From NCBI GenBank assembly GCA_032622095.1, contig CP136069.1, positions 162,741,043 through 162,805,042 of the forward strand: a DNA stretch of 64,000 bases, written 5' to 3'. Numbering within the stretch: the first letter of the stretch is position 1; every line of letters begins with the position of its first letter. The stretch is from Siphonodentalium dalli. Taxonomy: Eukaryota > Mollusca > Scaphopoda > Gadilida > Siphonodentaliidae. Made by a program: the position numbers and the translations under genes. The notes below the pieces were generated by a model. It was not told the origin of the DNA, searched no databases, and saw only the letters and a program-made list of their open reading frames with translations. Shown here piece by piece: positions 11,130 through 21,381 of the stretch.

Positions 11130-11625
11130 GACGATGGGAAGCGGAAGTCCTACAATCAATGTATGTGGTCAAATTCGATACATATGCCGATGCGCCGTGT
11201 ATATATTTCTTCGACTGCAGATATTTTGTTTCAGAAACCCACTATAAAACAATCTAATTTTGGTCCCTCTGTTGTCTAACCTATCTAAGGGGAAAATACA
11301 AAATAGCATCACTATTAAACAGCAACTATTTTCTCAGTAATTTCTTCAAGTTTCTCATTTTTGTGTAGGTTAATTATGCCTATTAAATTATTAGTATTTA
11401 ATTATATAGTCATGCCATGCCTCTTGTCACCAGTCTGGCATGAATTTACCCAAGTCGCCTTGGTTTCAATTATGAAAGTGCGTTGCATTGATTTTATCAC
11501 GATGTGTGTGATACATGTCGAATTGTACCACAAAAGTCGCCATCATATCCATGGTAACACAAGTTACTGGCCAATCAGGAAGAGCATTACAAGTAACTTT
11601 AAGTAAGGTCGTATTACAATGAATA
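11130..11625. repeat. Remnant related to hairpin/TIR family D
   Basis: The left part (11143-11215) matches the right arm of the hairpin at 21235-21381, in degraded form ('agtcctacaatca', 'gccgtgtatatatttctt'). The right part ends 'aaggtcgtattacaa' at 11617, the terminal sequence of the element at 21382-22251, and shares 'gaattgtaccacaaaa', 'ccatggtaac' and 'actggccaatcagga' with it. This is an older copy, inserted just upstream of exon 11657. Confidence 0.5.
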
Positions 11626-11656
11626 ATACACAAAGATTTGTTTTCCGTATACACAG

Positions 11657-11812
11657 AGAGATGTCCTGTCGGATCTTTTGGAAATGACGGTGTTTGCTAT
11701 GAATGCGAGATAGGATATTATCAACCACTACCAGGATCTGCGGAATGCGAGTCGTGTCCAGATGGACTTACAACTTCGAGTGTGGGTACTAAAGCATCAT
11801 CAGAGTGTTCAG
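11657..11812 (+). CDS. Ephrin-receptor-like (GCC2/GCC3) Cys-rich module, exon 2 of 2
   Basis: This 156-bp phase 1-1 exon has acceptor 'ttccgtatacacag' ending at 11656 and donor GTATGC at 11813. It encodes ERCPVGSFGNDGVCYECE and onward, with Cys spacing C-x10-C-x2-C-x13-C-x2-C-x16-C. It closely parallels exon 7071-7226 in length, phase and Cys pattern. The module is extracellular and probably structural or ligand-binding; no catalytic function is implied. It directly precedes the transmembrane exon, so it is the membrane-proximal module. Confidence 0.9.
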
Positions 11813-12388
11813 GTATGCAATTCATCACATCCGGGACGTGGCGACAGATGGGGGTAATCTTTGATCAAAATATTAAACAGTTGTAAATTTCATACCGCAA
11901 CATAAACAATTGTATTTAATTATGTTTTTATTCGGTCATAGCTTATCACTTTGTTTTTCGCAAGATTCTTTCACATCGACGAATTATATCTGATTGCCAC
12001 TAAGAGATTAAGGATACATGGCGATTACAATTTAAGGACATGATCTCACAGTCAACTCCCACCCTGAGGACCAGAGAAAGGGTCTACAACTTATTACTGT
12101 GTGATGTATTTGTGAGTTATATTGAAACCCCGAAACTATAATCATACGTACGGTCTGACAAAACGACAACTGACACGAATAATACAAAGCTAGTGACGTA
12201 ATGGCCTATTTATAATTCTTATCAGTATTAGTTCATTATGCGAGAGCTTTCCGATGAATGGCAACAAGCCATATTTCCGACTAAATCCTGAAAAATTACC
12301 CATAATTCTGCGGTGGTTAAGTGGTCAATTACTTTGGGCATTACTGTATGTGTCTATTGTTTTACATTTGTGTATTCTTTGTTCGCAG

Positions 12389-12512
12389 GTTCGCCCACTA
12401 ACCAGGAGGAAACAGGAATGGCGACAGAAATGATAGTGGGTATTACATGCGCGGTCGTGGTAGTGATTTCCATTGTCGCTGTTGCAATAGGAGCTTACAT
12501 ACATGTTAGAGG
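12389..12512 (+). CDS. Transmembrane exon of the type I membrane protein
   Basis: This 124-bp exon has acceptor 'ttctttgttcgcag' ending at 12388 and donor GTGAGT at 12513; it enters in phase 1 and leaves in phase 2. It encodes a short polar stem (SPTNQEETGMATE) and then a hydrophobic run of about 23 residues beginning MIVGITCAVVVVISIV, typical of a single membrane span, followed by HVRG. The next exon continues with RKAK, giving a basic stop-transfer sequence, so the upstream Cys modules lie outside the cell. Confidence 0.85.
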
Positions 12513-12859
12513 GTGAGTCATCTCAGTCATGGCATGATTGGCATTGTGATTATATATAAAAAGTGGGCTACATCACACATGGAATAATTGAAATCTTCAT
12601 TTTAGTTTATTTTTTCCAGACAATACAGTTGGTCATTTAGGAGATAAACAAACTATGTTAAGCTGGATATTCGGGGATTGGAAGACGAAAACAGTTTGTA
12701 CACTGTACGAAAAGCACTTTTAATCGGTGTTGTATGCTATAAATTGTTATATAATTTTTCTGATCATCAAATATGTGGGAATCTTCCACAGGGTAACTCG
12801 GAACAGGGATAAAACAACTTCCTGTTAATCATATATATATAGTAACCAACTTTCCGGTT

Positions 12860-13010
12860 TAACTTGAATACACGAGTGCCGGCTGCACGCGAGGTGACAT
12901 ATTTGATGCACGTCGCCATACAATGTGTTCACCCGTCAGTGGGTGATGTTGTTGAATCGACAACGAAAGTTAGTAGCTCTCGACCAACCAGAATGTGCGT
13001 TTTAGCGACA
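12860..13010. repeat. Fragment of a dispersed repeat shared with 20385-20690
   Basis: This segment is an inverted relative of the repeat at 20385-20690. Shared pieces include 'tttgatgcacg', 'gaatcgacaacgaaagtta' and 'tctcgaccaaccagaatg', compared with the reverse complement of that region. It lies in the last intron of the membrane-protein gene. Confidence 0.45.
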
Positions 13011-13651
13011 AAAATACAGATTACATTTCGTTTTGCTTTGGAACAATCCGAACATATGAATTTGGTGAATATTGTGCGTACATATATCAGTAAAACAGAT
13101 ATACAAATTCACCAACCACGAACATAGTTTCATTGATTGAAAAACTTAATTCAAACAGTAATAAATGCCAATGAATGGTGTGATCTAATGAGCCTAACAT
13201 ATCATTGCATGCAGCATAGGCCTAAGTGTTAAAGATGTCCGATTTCACACCAAATCAGTCAACATTGCCTAAGCAAATTTTCAGCTTACCTGTGACAAAT
13301 ATTTACTATCACCATCATTTGTTAGGCCCAGCTATCACGATAACCCACAGTTTTATGTTGAAAATGATACAAAAGTTTATAATTCAGAATGCTCTTTATT
13401 ATCTACCACTTTTTTTAAAAACATAAGCATGAACGCACTATTTAAGAGACAATTGTTGGAATTGTTGGGCTCCTGACAAAATAATTTGACAACTGACCAT
13501 CAAAACCTCCTAATTGGTTCACGGGAAGTTTCTAGTTGTGTTCTGTATAGAAAACGTACCTAATGTAGTTTTATGGTGTCAAAACGGATATAGGACATGT
13601 TTAACTGTAACTGTGAATTTAAATTATATATATCGCTAGTTTATGTTTCAG

Positions 13652-13787
13652 GAGAAAAGCCAAAGTGTCTGCGTTCACTTCGTCTGCACCACAGAATACC
13701 ACATACATGATGCACGTGAGACCTGGTTCAGTTCTGTCGACTTCAGGAGTCAAACCCGTCGTTCGAAAAGACAGTTCTTCATCGTGA
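13652..13787 (+). CDS. Terminal exon: cytoplasmic tail and stop codon
   Basis: The acceptor 'gtttatgtttcag' ends at 13651. Entering in phase 2 completes a Gly codon and continues RKAKVSAFTSSAPQ to RKDSSSS, with stop TGA at 13785-13787. The 45-residue tail is basic next to the membrane and rich in Ser/Thr, with no kinase or other domain. The protein therefore seems to be an adhesion or scavenger-like surface protein with a short tail. Exon boundaries, phases and topology agree across all six exons. Confidence 0.78.
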
Positions 13788-14520
13788 CGAGGATATCGTA
13801 TGATCCAAAAACATGGATAGGATACAGTGAGGCCTAAACGAGAAGACCTGTGTTTCCAATAACCTACTGACGATATTTAGCACCTTATACGGACCTATAT
13901 TATACTGTAGTAAAAGAAAATTGTTAAGAAATATTAGCCTTCTGTACAGGCTAATATTGCATGCCAATCTGATGCTCACTGTGTAGGAAGTGTTACATCA
14001 GAAGTCGTTCTATCGCCGGTTTCTGGTGGTTCTTGACTGATTATACATTTTCACGACTTTTCGTCTGGTAAATCGCAATTTTGGAGCCATCTAGGTGATA
14101 ATTCCATTCATTTCTCCATTCCCCTCACAATCGGTGGCCCCAGTGAGCGTAATAATAACGAACATTTCATTGTGTAAGACATAACAACGACAAAACCCGC
14201 GAATTTTCTTATTTGTTTGGGTTCTCTCCTGATCGAGACGGCTCTCCCCACATGTAATCGGTTCTATGTCGGTAATGCTATGGCTAATATTTGGCAGGAT
14301 GAATGGTTCAAACTGACCATGTCGTGAAATCAACCAAATATAAACACCACAAAATATGCATTAAGTTGAAATTTGCTCCACTTGTCATCAATTTTGACAC
14401 TGCCTTCCTATGCTTATTCAATAACCTGTGTTACGCCTATCAAAATTCACCAAGTCGTTAGCTAGTTTGAACTATAACGCGTTTTTCAGGCCCAACAATG
14501 CCATGAGTCAATAAATGGTT
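13788..14520 (+). other. Probable 3' UTR region with candidate AATAAA
   Basis: After the stop codon there is non-coding sequence with a small perfect hairpin at 13929-13957 (AATATTAGCC / GGCTAATATT). An AATAAA lies at about 14512 ('gtcaataaatgg'), and another candidate is near 14959. Which one is used cannot be decided from sequence alone. Confidence 0.35.
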
Positions 14521-15832
14521 AACTGTAGTGAAATTTCATAACACTGGACTTATATGGATATATAGAGTTATCTGTCTTTGTATTTTACGTTGTTTATTTT
14601 CGTAGACGCATTTTAATCAGCAAATGCCAAAAGATAAGATGTTAAAAGTTCGTTGACAGCCATACAATGTTCTGATTACGCTATGTATGAAGTTTATGTT
14701 GTGCGTCCGCTTGCTGGATGCTGATTATATAGGTCGCGTGCTTATTTCTTTATCGCACTTGTTCAGCTTTTCACGACAATCTGACCGGCAATCACTCAGG
14801 GTTTGCTCTAAATTCTAAGCCTCTAGACAGTGAAGCCATGCCACTCAGATTCCTGTTAAGATATACATGATTACAACCAATCACGCAATTATTTGTATCC
14901 ACTCGACTGTAATGAGGGAATATTTTTTATACTGGTACAGGCTATCTTTTGTAATATTAAATAAAATTGAAATTGGATGAAGTGAAAGCAAAAATTATTG
15001 GGTGACCCAGATTTGACTTACAAAAGTAGACACCCCGAACATGCAAGATCACCCCCGGGGCAACTGCTCTTGGGCATATTCCGGAATGTAAATACCGGTA
15101 CCAATACTAAACCTTTAAAAATGACTCAATCAGCCAATGAAAGTTTTACAAAATCATGTGGTCATGCATTCGTCAAAAGAGTACAAGTAAAGTCGGGTCC
15201 ATGTTAAGTCGACCCCATATGAAGATAACCCAATACGAAGATGACCCGGTGCGAAGTCGACCTGAGAGAAGTCAGTCCCGATGATTAGATAGGAATTGAA
15301 TAGTGTTAATATTATTTTAAATTGATGAAGGCGGCAGACAATTACACTTCAAACGAATACATTATAATTACAATGTATGTATACAAGGAGGGACTTTCCT
15401 CAGAAATTGTTGTAAAATCAAACTAAGAGAACAACATATTGTTGGTGTGAAATTTCCAACCAATCTAGTGTAAGGTATGACATTTGTAACTGTTGAAAAT
15501 TTTTGCCAAAATTGGGGGCAGACGCCAATTAAGCACCCCTTCCTGTCCAAACCAAGCTCCCTCCCCACCACCCATATCCCACGGTCACGACATAACATAC
15601 CAATGATTCATTTGAACATGATTTAATAAGATATGTTCATGTCTGGGCGACAAACATGTGTAAATGTCCCCTAGGAGGTACTTTCGAGGAAGAAATATGT
15701 TGGTGCTGGCATCAATACATTGTCCCATCTGGATCTTTCAATATTAATTAAATGTATATAACATCTCATAATCTCCTGAGAGTATATTTCTATTACCGTT
15801 GGTCATTTATATAGGCGGGCATGATTATATTA
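14521..15832. other. No gene recognised; short motif repeat near 15207-15285
   Basis: The interval is mostly AT-rich. Near 15207-15285 a motif of the type 'gacccNNtNcgaag' recurs four or five times ('cgaccccatatgaagata', 'acccaatacgaagatg', 'acccggtgcgaagtcg'). No exon is supported. Confidence 0.4.
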
Positions 15833-17605
15833 TGTTAATATCAACCATATGACACACTAGGCTATTTAAAACATACTAACCAGAACTAACTACCATTTAG
15901 GGGTGTATGTATGCTGATGTATGTCAAAATTAATGTACCAGATTTCGACAGATGAAAGATATATTATATATATAAACAAATCATATAACAAACATTAAAA
16001 CATAAGAACAAACATTTATAATATGCATATCCAAGATAGCCTTTCAATTGGATGTCAAAGTGTATGTTATAGCTATATATACACACATGTGTATCCCTTT
16101 AAGGGTTTGAACAAAATATAAAGCTGAGTTTATATTGATGAATTCTGTGATGAATTTTGCTATTACTTTTGACAAATTTGTTTACTGTTATAACATAATT
16201 ATATGCTCAGACACGATCAGTCGACAATGCTTGCATATAAGCATAATTATGAAATGATTACCATCTTCTGTTCTTAATCCACATAATGGATATTATTTGT
16301 TATCAAGATAAACTTGATGATACAAACAAAAATAACAATTCCACTATATTCCACTGGTTTAAAACTATAAAACAAAATAACTCATACAAAAAGTTCATAC
16401 TATTTGGATAACAATATGAAAGCTTAGCCTTTTGTGATATTAATTCAACCACAGTTATTATTCACAAGTCTAAGCAGTTACGTACTGTACAGATACACGT
16501 AGTAAGATAGTATATCTGGAGTTCCAGTTATTTGACTGCCAATACATATGGTATTGTAATTATTAGTTGCTTGTTCATTATTGGTTGCTTTGATATTCAA
16601 TTTAGGATATAGCAGGATAGAGCAATGTAACTATAAAAGTAGCTTTTGGTATTAAAGTCTCAACTTATTCCATATGCAACATAAAGCTAGAATATAAACA
16701 TGACTAATATGAACTTTGTTCTTGAAACTAATTATAAATCATACCAACCCTGGATCAAACTGCACAGGTAATCTATGAAACTCTCTTCATGCGAACTTTC
16801 TCAGAGTCACATATCTCAACTGGACAGTCTGATCCAGGATGCTTGTTCTTATAATGGGTTTCCATGTGATACGTCCAGTAAACCACATTGCACAGGGGGC
16901 ACCCACATGTATACGGACGGTTTGTACAAGGTGACCGTGGCTTGGATATCTCCGCTGGCTTTAAACTAAACTTTATACTCTGATAATAAGTTAATAATAC
17001 TACCAATTCTTCACTAATATTGGTATATGTCAATCCGCACACCAACATGACATACATTCATGTATTTAGACTGTGAGCTGCTGTGAGTGTGACTTTCCTT
17101 GGGTCCCATCATACCCATGTGCAGATATATATCACAGAAATAGGGGAGATGAAATTTGTTCTACCCCTATTACTACAGTATTACTATTGGGCCTGGGCTC
17201 AAAAACATCTTATACTATTGTTATATAAAAGAATATAGAGTTATTGAGGATATCAGGACATGTATTACCTCATAATTATTATGTTTTATGGCATAATGCC
17301 CAATGTTTTTAATTGCATGCATTCAGCATTTCCACATTTTATACTAATAGAATTATCTCCCTTTAGAGCAGTTTAGAGGTTTATTAAAATGCTGGGAATA
17401 GTATTAAATAATAAGAAACGGAACAATTCTTTGCTAGGCTATGATTTGGTTTATATTTTATGTTTTTTGTAAGATTTTGGGGGTGGGTCCCAAAAATTGG
17501 GCGGAAAAAAAGAAAAAAATTGCAGGTAGAGGGGTGGTGGGTCCCCGAGTGGGGCAAAAACATTTTTTTCGCCCTATATATGTAAATATTTTCCGCGACC
17601 TCCCC
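15833..17605. repeat. Long dispersed repeat, copy 1 (family I), with C2H2-like ORF
   Basis: This roughly 1.77-kb segment is nearly identical by eye to 38411-40103, in the same orientation. Homology starts at 'tgttaatatcaacc' and ends at 'ttttccgcgacc'. It includes 'attatctcccttt', a phrase common in mollusc DNA (recollection). A short minus-strand ORF with a zinc-finger-like motif lies inside this copy only. No terminal inverted repeats or target duplications were found, so whether it is a transposon or a segmental duplication is open. Confidence 0.8.
16773..16960 (-). pseudogene. C2H2-like zinc-finger ORF fragment in family I copy 1
   Basis: Reading the minus strand, the ORF carries YTCGCPLCNVVYWTYHM, then ETHYKNKHPGSDCPV, ending KRVS-stop. 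The arrangement Cys-x2-Cys ... His-x3-His/Asn-x-His followed by a further Cys resembles finger segments seen in invertebrate transposon proteins (inference). In the second copy of this repeat a 77-bp deletion removes the Cys-Cys half. No start codon or upstream exon is identified, so it is treated as a fragment. Confidence 0.4.
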
Positions 17606-18599
17606 CCTGGTTAACTCGCTAATTCCGAGTTAATTGTGATCTATAGTTCAAGTTTCGATAAACGGCAACTCTGTAGCTGTTCATCCAGGAAAGTATAATA
17701 CATACAAGATATCTAAAATTATGCGTGATTTTGCACCGAAAATGATTATTTTTAATAATAAGGAACCTCAGCAAATCAGTCAAGAACCATCACAATATCG
17801 GCGATAAAACGAATTCCGATGTAATAGTTCCTACACAGTGCTGATGCTCTGGCATGCAAAAATTGCTTCACCTGTTCACAAAACAACCAAACAAGGAACA
17901 GTATCATAAGTGTGATAACTCTACTTGCAACGTACTGCGGTGATATAACGGCGATTTACTGAAAGAATTTTCAACAGCACAAATCATGAAGTTTGGTCAA
18001 CAGTACGTCAAATTTCTCTTATAGGATGGGTGGACACTTTAAAAACACTTCTTCAAATATTTCCCTTTAAAATATTGCCCTTCAAAAAACATTTCTCTCA
18101 AATATTGCACTTTCAAATATCGGACACTTTAAAATATAATAGATCCTAAAGCCCGGAATTGAATATTGCTAATTTCAAATTTTCAAATAATATTATTACT
18201 GTTACTTGTTTAATTGTAATGAAGCAATTTTGGCATGACATAGCAGCCTGTACTTACTCGTTTGGTTGTAGTGAATCCAATTTGGCATGTCAGAGCTTCA
18301 TATTGATATACATGTTTGAAAATTTAATGTGATTTGTGCGAAAGGTCCAATAAAACAAGATGTTTATGGTAAGACTTCAATTTCCCCATGTGGCTATTTC
18401 CCTACTTCATCTTACAACTGGATTATTCAAAATAAAGAAAAAATGGTTTGTGAACGAGTTGTGTTGGGCATTATAATGTTGAAATAATTAGAAGATATAT
18501 TTATCAGTCAGTTCGCGGAAACCAAGGTCTTTTGTTTTAGGTTTTATGGATGTTTATTAATACAAACAAAACCTATTAAAATACTGATACCATAATTAA
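17606..18599. other. No gene recognised
   Basis: AT-rich DNA. A short reiterated phrase 'cttcaaatatttccctttaa' (18050-18120) is also seen near 24720-24770. Nothing else is supported. Confidence 0.4.
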
Positions 18600-19475
18600 T
18601 CTCATATATCTTTTGAAGACCTCTGTTTGTTTGTCTGTCTGTATGTTTGTCTGTCTGTCATTTATACAAATCTACGATTCTCTACCGATCGGGACGAAAC
18701 TTGGTACGTGTGTGTAGTTTGACCAGGCGGTGAACGTTGTCGTATTGGCGAGCCCGTGCGGCGCCCGTTTCGCGCATGCGCAGACGAGATCTCGGAAACG
18801 GGTGGAGCTATCGACTTGAAATTTGCTATGTGAATGTATCTTGCCCCGGATACGAATTTTATCGGGTCGCCGAGCCCATGCGACGCCAGCTTCGCGCATG
18901 CGCAGACGAGATCTCGGAAACGGGTGGAGCTATCGACTCGAAATTTGGTATGTGAATGTATCTTGCCCCGGATACGAATTTTATCGGGTCGCCGAGCCCG
19001 TGCGACGCCAGCTTTGCGCATGCGCAGACCAGATCTCGGAAACGGGTGGAGCTATCGACTTGAAATTTGGTATGTGAATGTATCTTGCCCCGGATACGAA
19101 TTTTATCGGGTCGCCGAGCCCATGCGACGCCAGCTTCGCGCATGCGCAGACGAGATCTCGGAAACGGGTGGAGCTATCGACTCGAAATTTGGTATGTGAA
19201 TGTATCTTGCCCCGGATACGAATTTTATCGGGTCGCCGAGCCCGTGCGACGCCAGCTTCGCGCATGCGCATACCTGATCTCGGAAACGGGTGGAGCTATC
19301 GACTTGAAATTTGGTATGTGAATGTATCTTGCCCCGGATACGAATTTTATCGGGTCGCCGAGCCCGTGCGACGCCAGATTCGCGCATGCGCAGACCAGAT
19401 CTCGGAAACGGGTTGAGCTATCGACTTGAAATTTGGTTTTTGAATAGCCCGGACAACGTCGGGCTCATCGGCTAG
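18600..19475 (+). mobile_element. Helitron-like element A1 with internal 122-bp tandem core
   Basis: The 5' end is TCTCATATATCTTTTGAAG, followed by a ctgt-rich microsatellite (18624-18660) and a head with 'gatcgggacgaaacttgg'. Then come six tandem units. The 3' end is 'agcccggacaacgtcgggct' (a short hairpin), ten bases further CTAG, and a flanking T. A 5' TC, a 3' hairpin plus CTRR end, and insertion between A and T are Helitron hallmarks (established knowledge). The internal tandem core with an adjacent microsatellite resembles non-autonomous Helentron-derived 'pearl' elements of bivalves (inference). No Rep/helicase is present. The next element begins at 19476 with no spacer. Confidence 0.65.
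18786..19430. repeat. 122-bp satellite core, six units, inside element A1
   Basis: Units begin 'gagatctcggaaacgggtgg' at 18786, 18908, 19030, 19152, 19274 and 19396, spaced exactly 122 bp apart. Each contains the palindromic 'gcgcatgcgc' and 'tatcgggtcgccgagcc'. Units alternate in small variants (cagacgag against cagaccag; acttgaaat against actcgaaat), hinting at two-unit duplication steps. Because 122 is not a multiple of three and the unit lacks stops, open frames up to about 120 codons appear on both strands; they are not genes. Confidence 0.9.
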
Positions 19476-19632
19476 TCTATAATATATTTTGAAGACCTCT
19501 GTCTCTCTGTCTGTATGTCTGTCATTTATACAAATCTACGATTCTCGACCGATCGGGACGAAACTTGGTACGTGTGTGTAGTTTGACCAGGCGGTCGACG
19601 TTGTCGTATTGGCGAGCCCGTGCGACACCCGT
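19476..19632 (+). mobile_element. Helitron-like element A2, 5' part only
   Basis: It begins TCTATAATATATTTTGAAG directly after the CTAG end of A1, continues through the ctgt-rich stretch and the 'gatcgggacgaaacttgg' head, and stops after 'gagcccgtgcgacacccg', where the oppositely oriented element C1 begins. The core units and 3' end are missing. Confidence 0.6.
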
Positions 19633-19831
19633 CCACAGTGCCGTTTTTTGTGACTGGAAGTGGAGAATGGGTGCTGTGAGCTTCTCCAAAACGCCGCGAC
19701 GATCATTTCTGTGGGTTTTTACCCTTAGATAGGAAGTTTGGTCTCAATCGGTACAGCCGTTTTCGATTCTATAAAGTATATACACACATACACACATATA
19801 TATATACGGAAGTCTCAAAATATATAGTAGA
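19633..19831 (-). mobile_element. Helitron-like element C1
   Basis: On the minus strand it starts TCTACTATATATTTTGAG right after the CTAG end of A3, followed by a gtgt/atat microsatellite and 'gaatcgaaaacggctgtacc', ending near 'cggcactgtgg'. Related copies are at 21056-21234 (minus) and 22325-22519. The 5' end clearly resembles those of families A and B, so this is a sister family with a different body. Confidence 0.5.
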
Positions 19832-20140
19832 CTAGCCGATGAGCCCGACGTTGTCCGGGCTATTCAAAAACCAAATTTCAAGTCGATAGCTCTACCCGTT
19901 TCCGAGATCTGGTCTGCGCATGCGCGAAGTTGGCGTCGCACGGGCTCGGCGACCCGATAAAATTCGTATCCGGGGCAAGATTCATTCACATACCAAATTT
20001 CAAGTCCATAGCTCCACCCGTTTCCGAGATCTCGTCTGCGCATGCGCTACACGGGCGTCGCACGGGCTCGCAAACACGACAACGACGACCACGTGGTCAA
20101 ACTACACTCACGTACCAAGTTTCGTCCCGATCGGTCGAGG
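19832..20140 (-). mobile_element. Helitron-like element A3, 3' part
   Basis: On the minus strand it ends with the hairpin and CTAG (19832-19835 on the plus strand). Going upstream it has two 122-bp core units and then the 'gatcgggacgaaacttgg' head, where it is cut at about 20140 without microsatellite or 5' end. A3 and C1 are joined head to tail on the minus strand, in the opposite direction to A1-A2. Confidence 0.6.
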
Positions 20141-20224
20141 TGTTGGTATCTGATGCAAAAGACGAAATTGTGAGTGTTGGTTTGTAACCGGGATTTCTGA
20201 GAAGAATTATGCCTATATCCACAC

Positions 20225-20690
20225 TAATTACCCCCCCCCCCCCCTAAGCCCTGACCTAAGTGTCATACATACTATAGCAATGATGTTGTAAGAGTACTAT
20301 GGCATCCAATAAATCTCCCCGCATAGGAAACCACTCAAACGTATTTTCCCCGTATATCTCTCTGCAGATGCTAATAACGTTGATTGTAATTCAATTGAGT
20401 ATTTGTCACTAAAACGAGCATTCTGATTGGCCGAGAGCGGCTAACTTTAGTTTTCGATTCACCGACATCGGCAGCTTCAGCGTGCATCAAATCTGAATGT
20501 AGCACGGTCAAATTGCATCGGCGCAGAACGAGTAGCGAAACGAGCACACCCGCGCGTTGTTGTCTATAGATATCGTTCATCGGCCGCTTCAGCGTGCATC
20601 AAATCTGAATGTGGCACGGTCAAATTTCAACGGCGCAGAACGGAGTAGCGAAACGAGACAACCCGCCCCACAGGAAATGGTTACGGAGCA
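20225..20690. repeat. Poly-C tract followed by a direct duplication of about 115 bp
   Basis: A C-run lies at about 20229-20244. The segment 'cttcagcgtgcatcaaatct' occurs at 20475 and 20587. Each copy continues through 'gaatgtngcacggtcaaatt' and 'cggcgcagaacg' to 'agtagcgaaacgag'. A related inverted fragment is at 12860-13010. No coding function is seen. Confidence 0.6.
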
Positions 20691-20837
20691 GTGTTCCGAG
20701 TAACGCAATGAACAAACCCAATGATTTGTGCACGGTGACAACGGCGAAATGAAAGTCTCGATTCGTGTCATGAAAATGACTAAATGATACTTTTTATACA
20801 GTTTTTTTGCAAATTCCTTGCTAGATTGAATTACAAT

Positions 20838-20983
20838 GGAGATAAACGTACCCTGTTTCGTTGTACATTCTGGGATTCGAGCATGAAAACAGTTTGTGAA
20901 CTCGCCGGCAAGCCGGCTCGTTCACAAACTGTTTTCATGCTCGAATCCCAGAATGTACAACTCAACAGGGTATGTTTATCTCC
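20838..20983. repeat. Near-perfect hairpin, arms of about 63 bp
   Basis: Arms 20838-20900 and 20921-20983 are almost perfectly complementary (for example 'gcatgaaaacagtttgtgaa' pairs with 'ttcacaaactgttttcatgc'). The 20-nt loop itself contains gccggc-aa-gccggc, extending the fold. It looks like a young foldback MITE. Length and perfection differ from animal pre-microRNAs. Confidence 0.75.
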
Positions 20984-21055
20984 TAAATGGTAAACAGACG
21001 CTCTTTATAGCGATGCGTAAAAAACAAACGCTCATTAAATTATCACTTGATTTAC

Positions 21056-21234
21056 CACCGCAGTGCCGTTTTTTGTGTGACTGAGATTGGAGAATGGGTG
21101 CTCTGAGCTTCTCCAAAACGCGACGCCGACGGTGTCCGTGGGTTTTTACACTTATTTACGAAATTTGAGCTCAATCTGTACACGCGTTTTCGATTCTATG
21201 AAGTACCCACATATATACACACATACATATATTT
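21056..21234 (-). mobile_element. Helitron-like element C2 fragment
   Basis: It shares with C1 and C3 the segments 'gcagtgccgttttttgtg', 'agcttctccaaaacg', 'gtgggttttta' and 'cgttttcgattctat', in minus orientation. It ends in a cacata/tata microsatellite where the hairpin at 21235 starts. The termini are not preserved. Confidence 0.5.
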
Positions 21235-21381
21235 AAGAAATAAATACACGATGTAGAGGTGTGTATGGTCAAGTTGTACCACACAAAACTGATTGTAGGA
21301 CGACGCGTAGCGGAGTCCTACAATCAGTTTTTTGTGGTACAACTTGACCATACACACCGATACACCGTGTATTTATTTCTT
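21235..21381. repeat. Near-perfect hairpin, arms of about 67 bp
   Basis: Arms 21235-21301 and 21315-21381 pair through 'aagaaataaatacacg', 'gtgtgtatggtcaagttgta' and 'actgattgtaggac', with a loop of about 13 nt. A degraded copy of one arm is at 11143-11215. It directly abuts the element at 21382. Confidence 0.7.

Noticed and set aside
7071-13787. Eph receptor tyrosine kinase
   Set aside because: The Cys modules match, but the cytoplasmic tail is only about 45 residues with no kinase, SAM or PDZ-type end.
18662-19416. Open frames of 70-121 codons on both strands across the 122-bp units
   Set aside because: They are products of a stop-free tandem repeat whose length is not a multiple of three, so the frame rotates; the same peptides appear on both strands and at every array.
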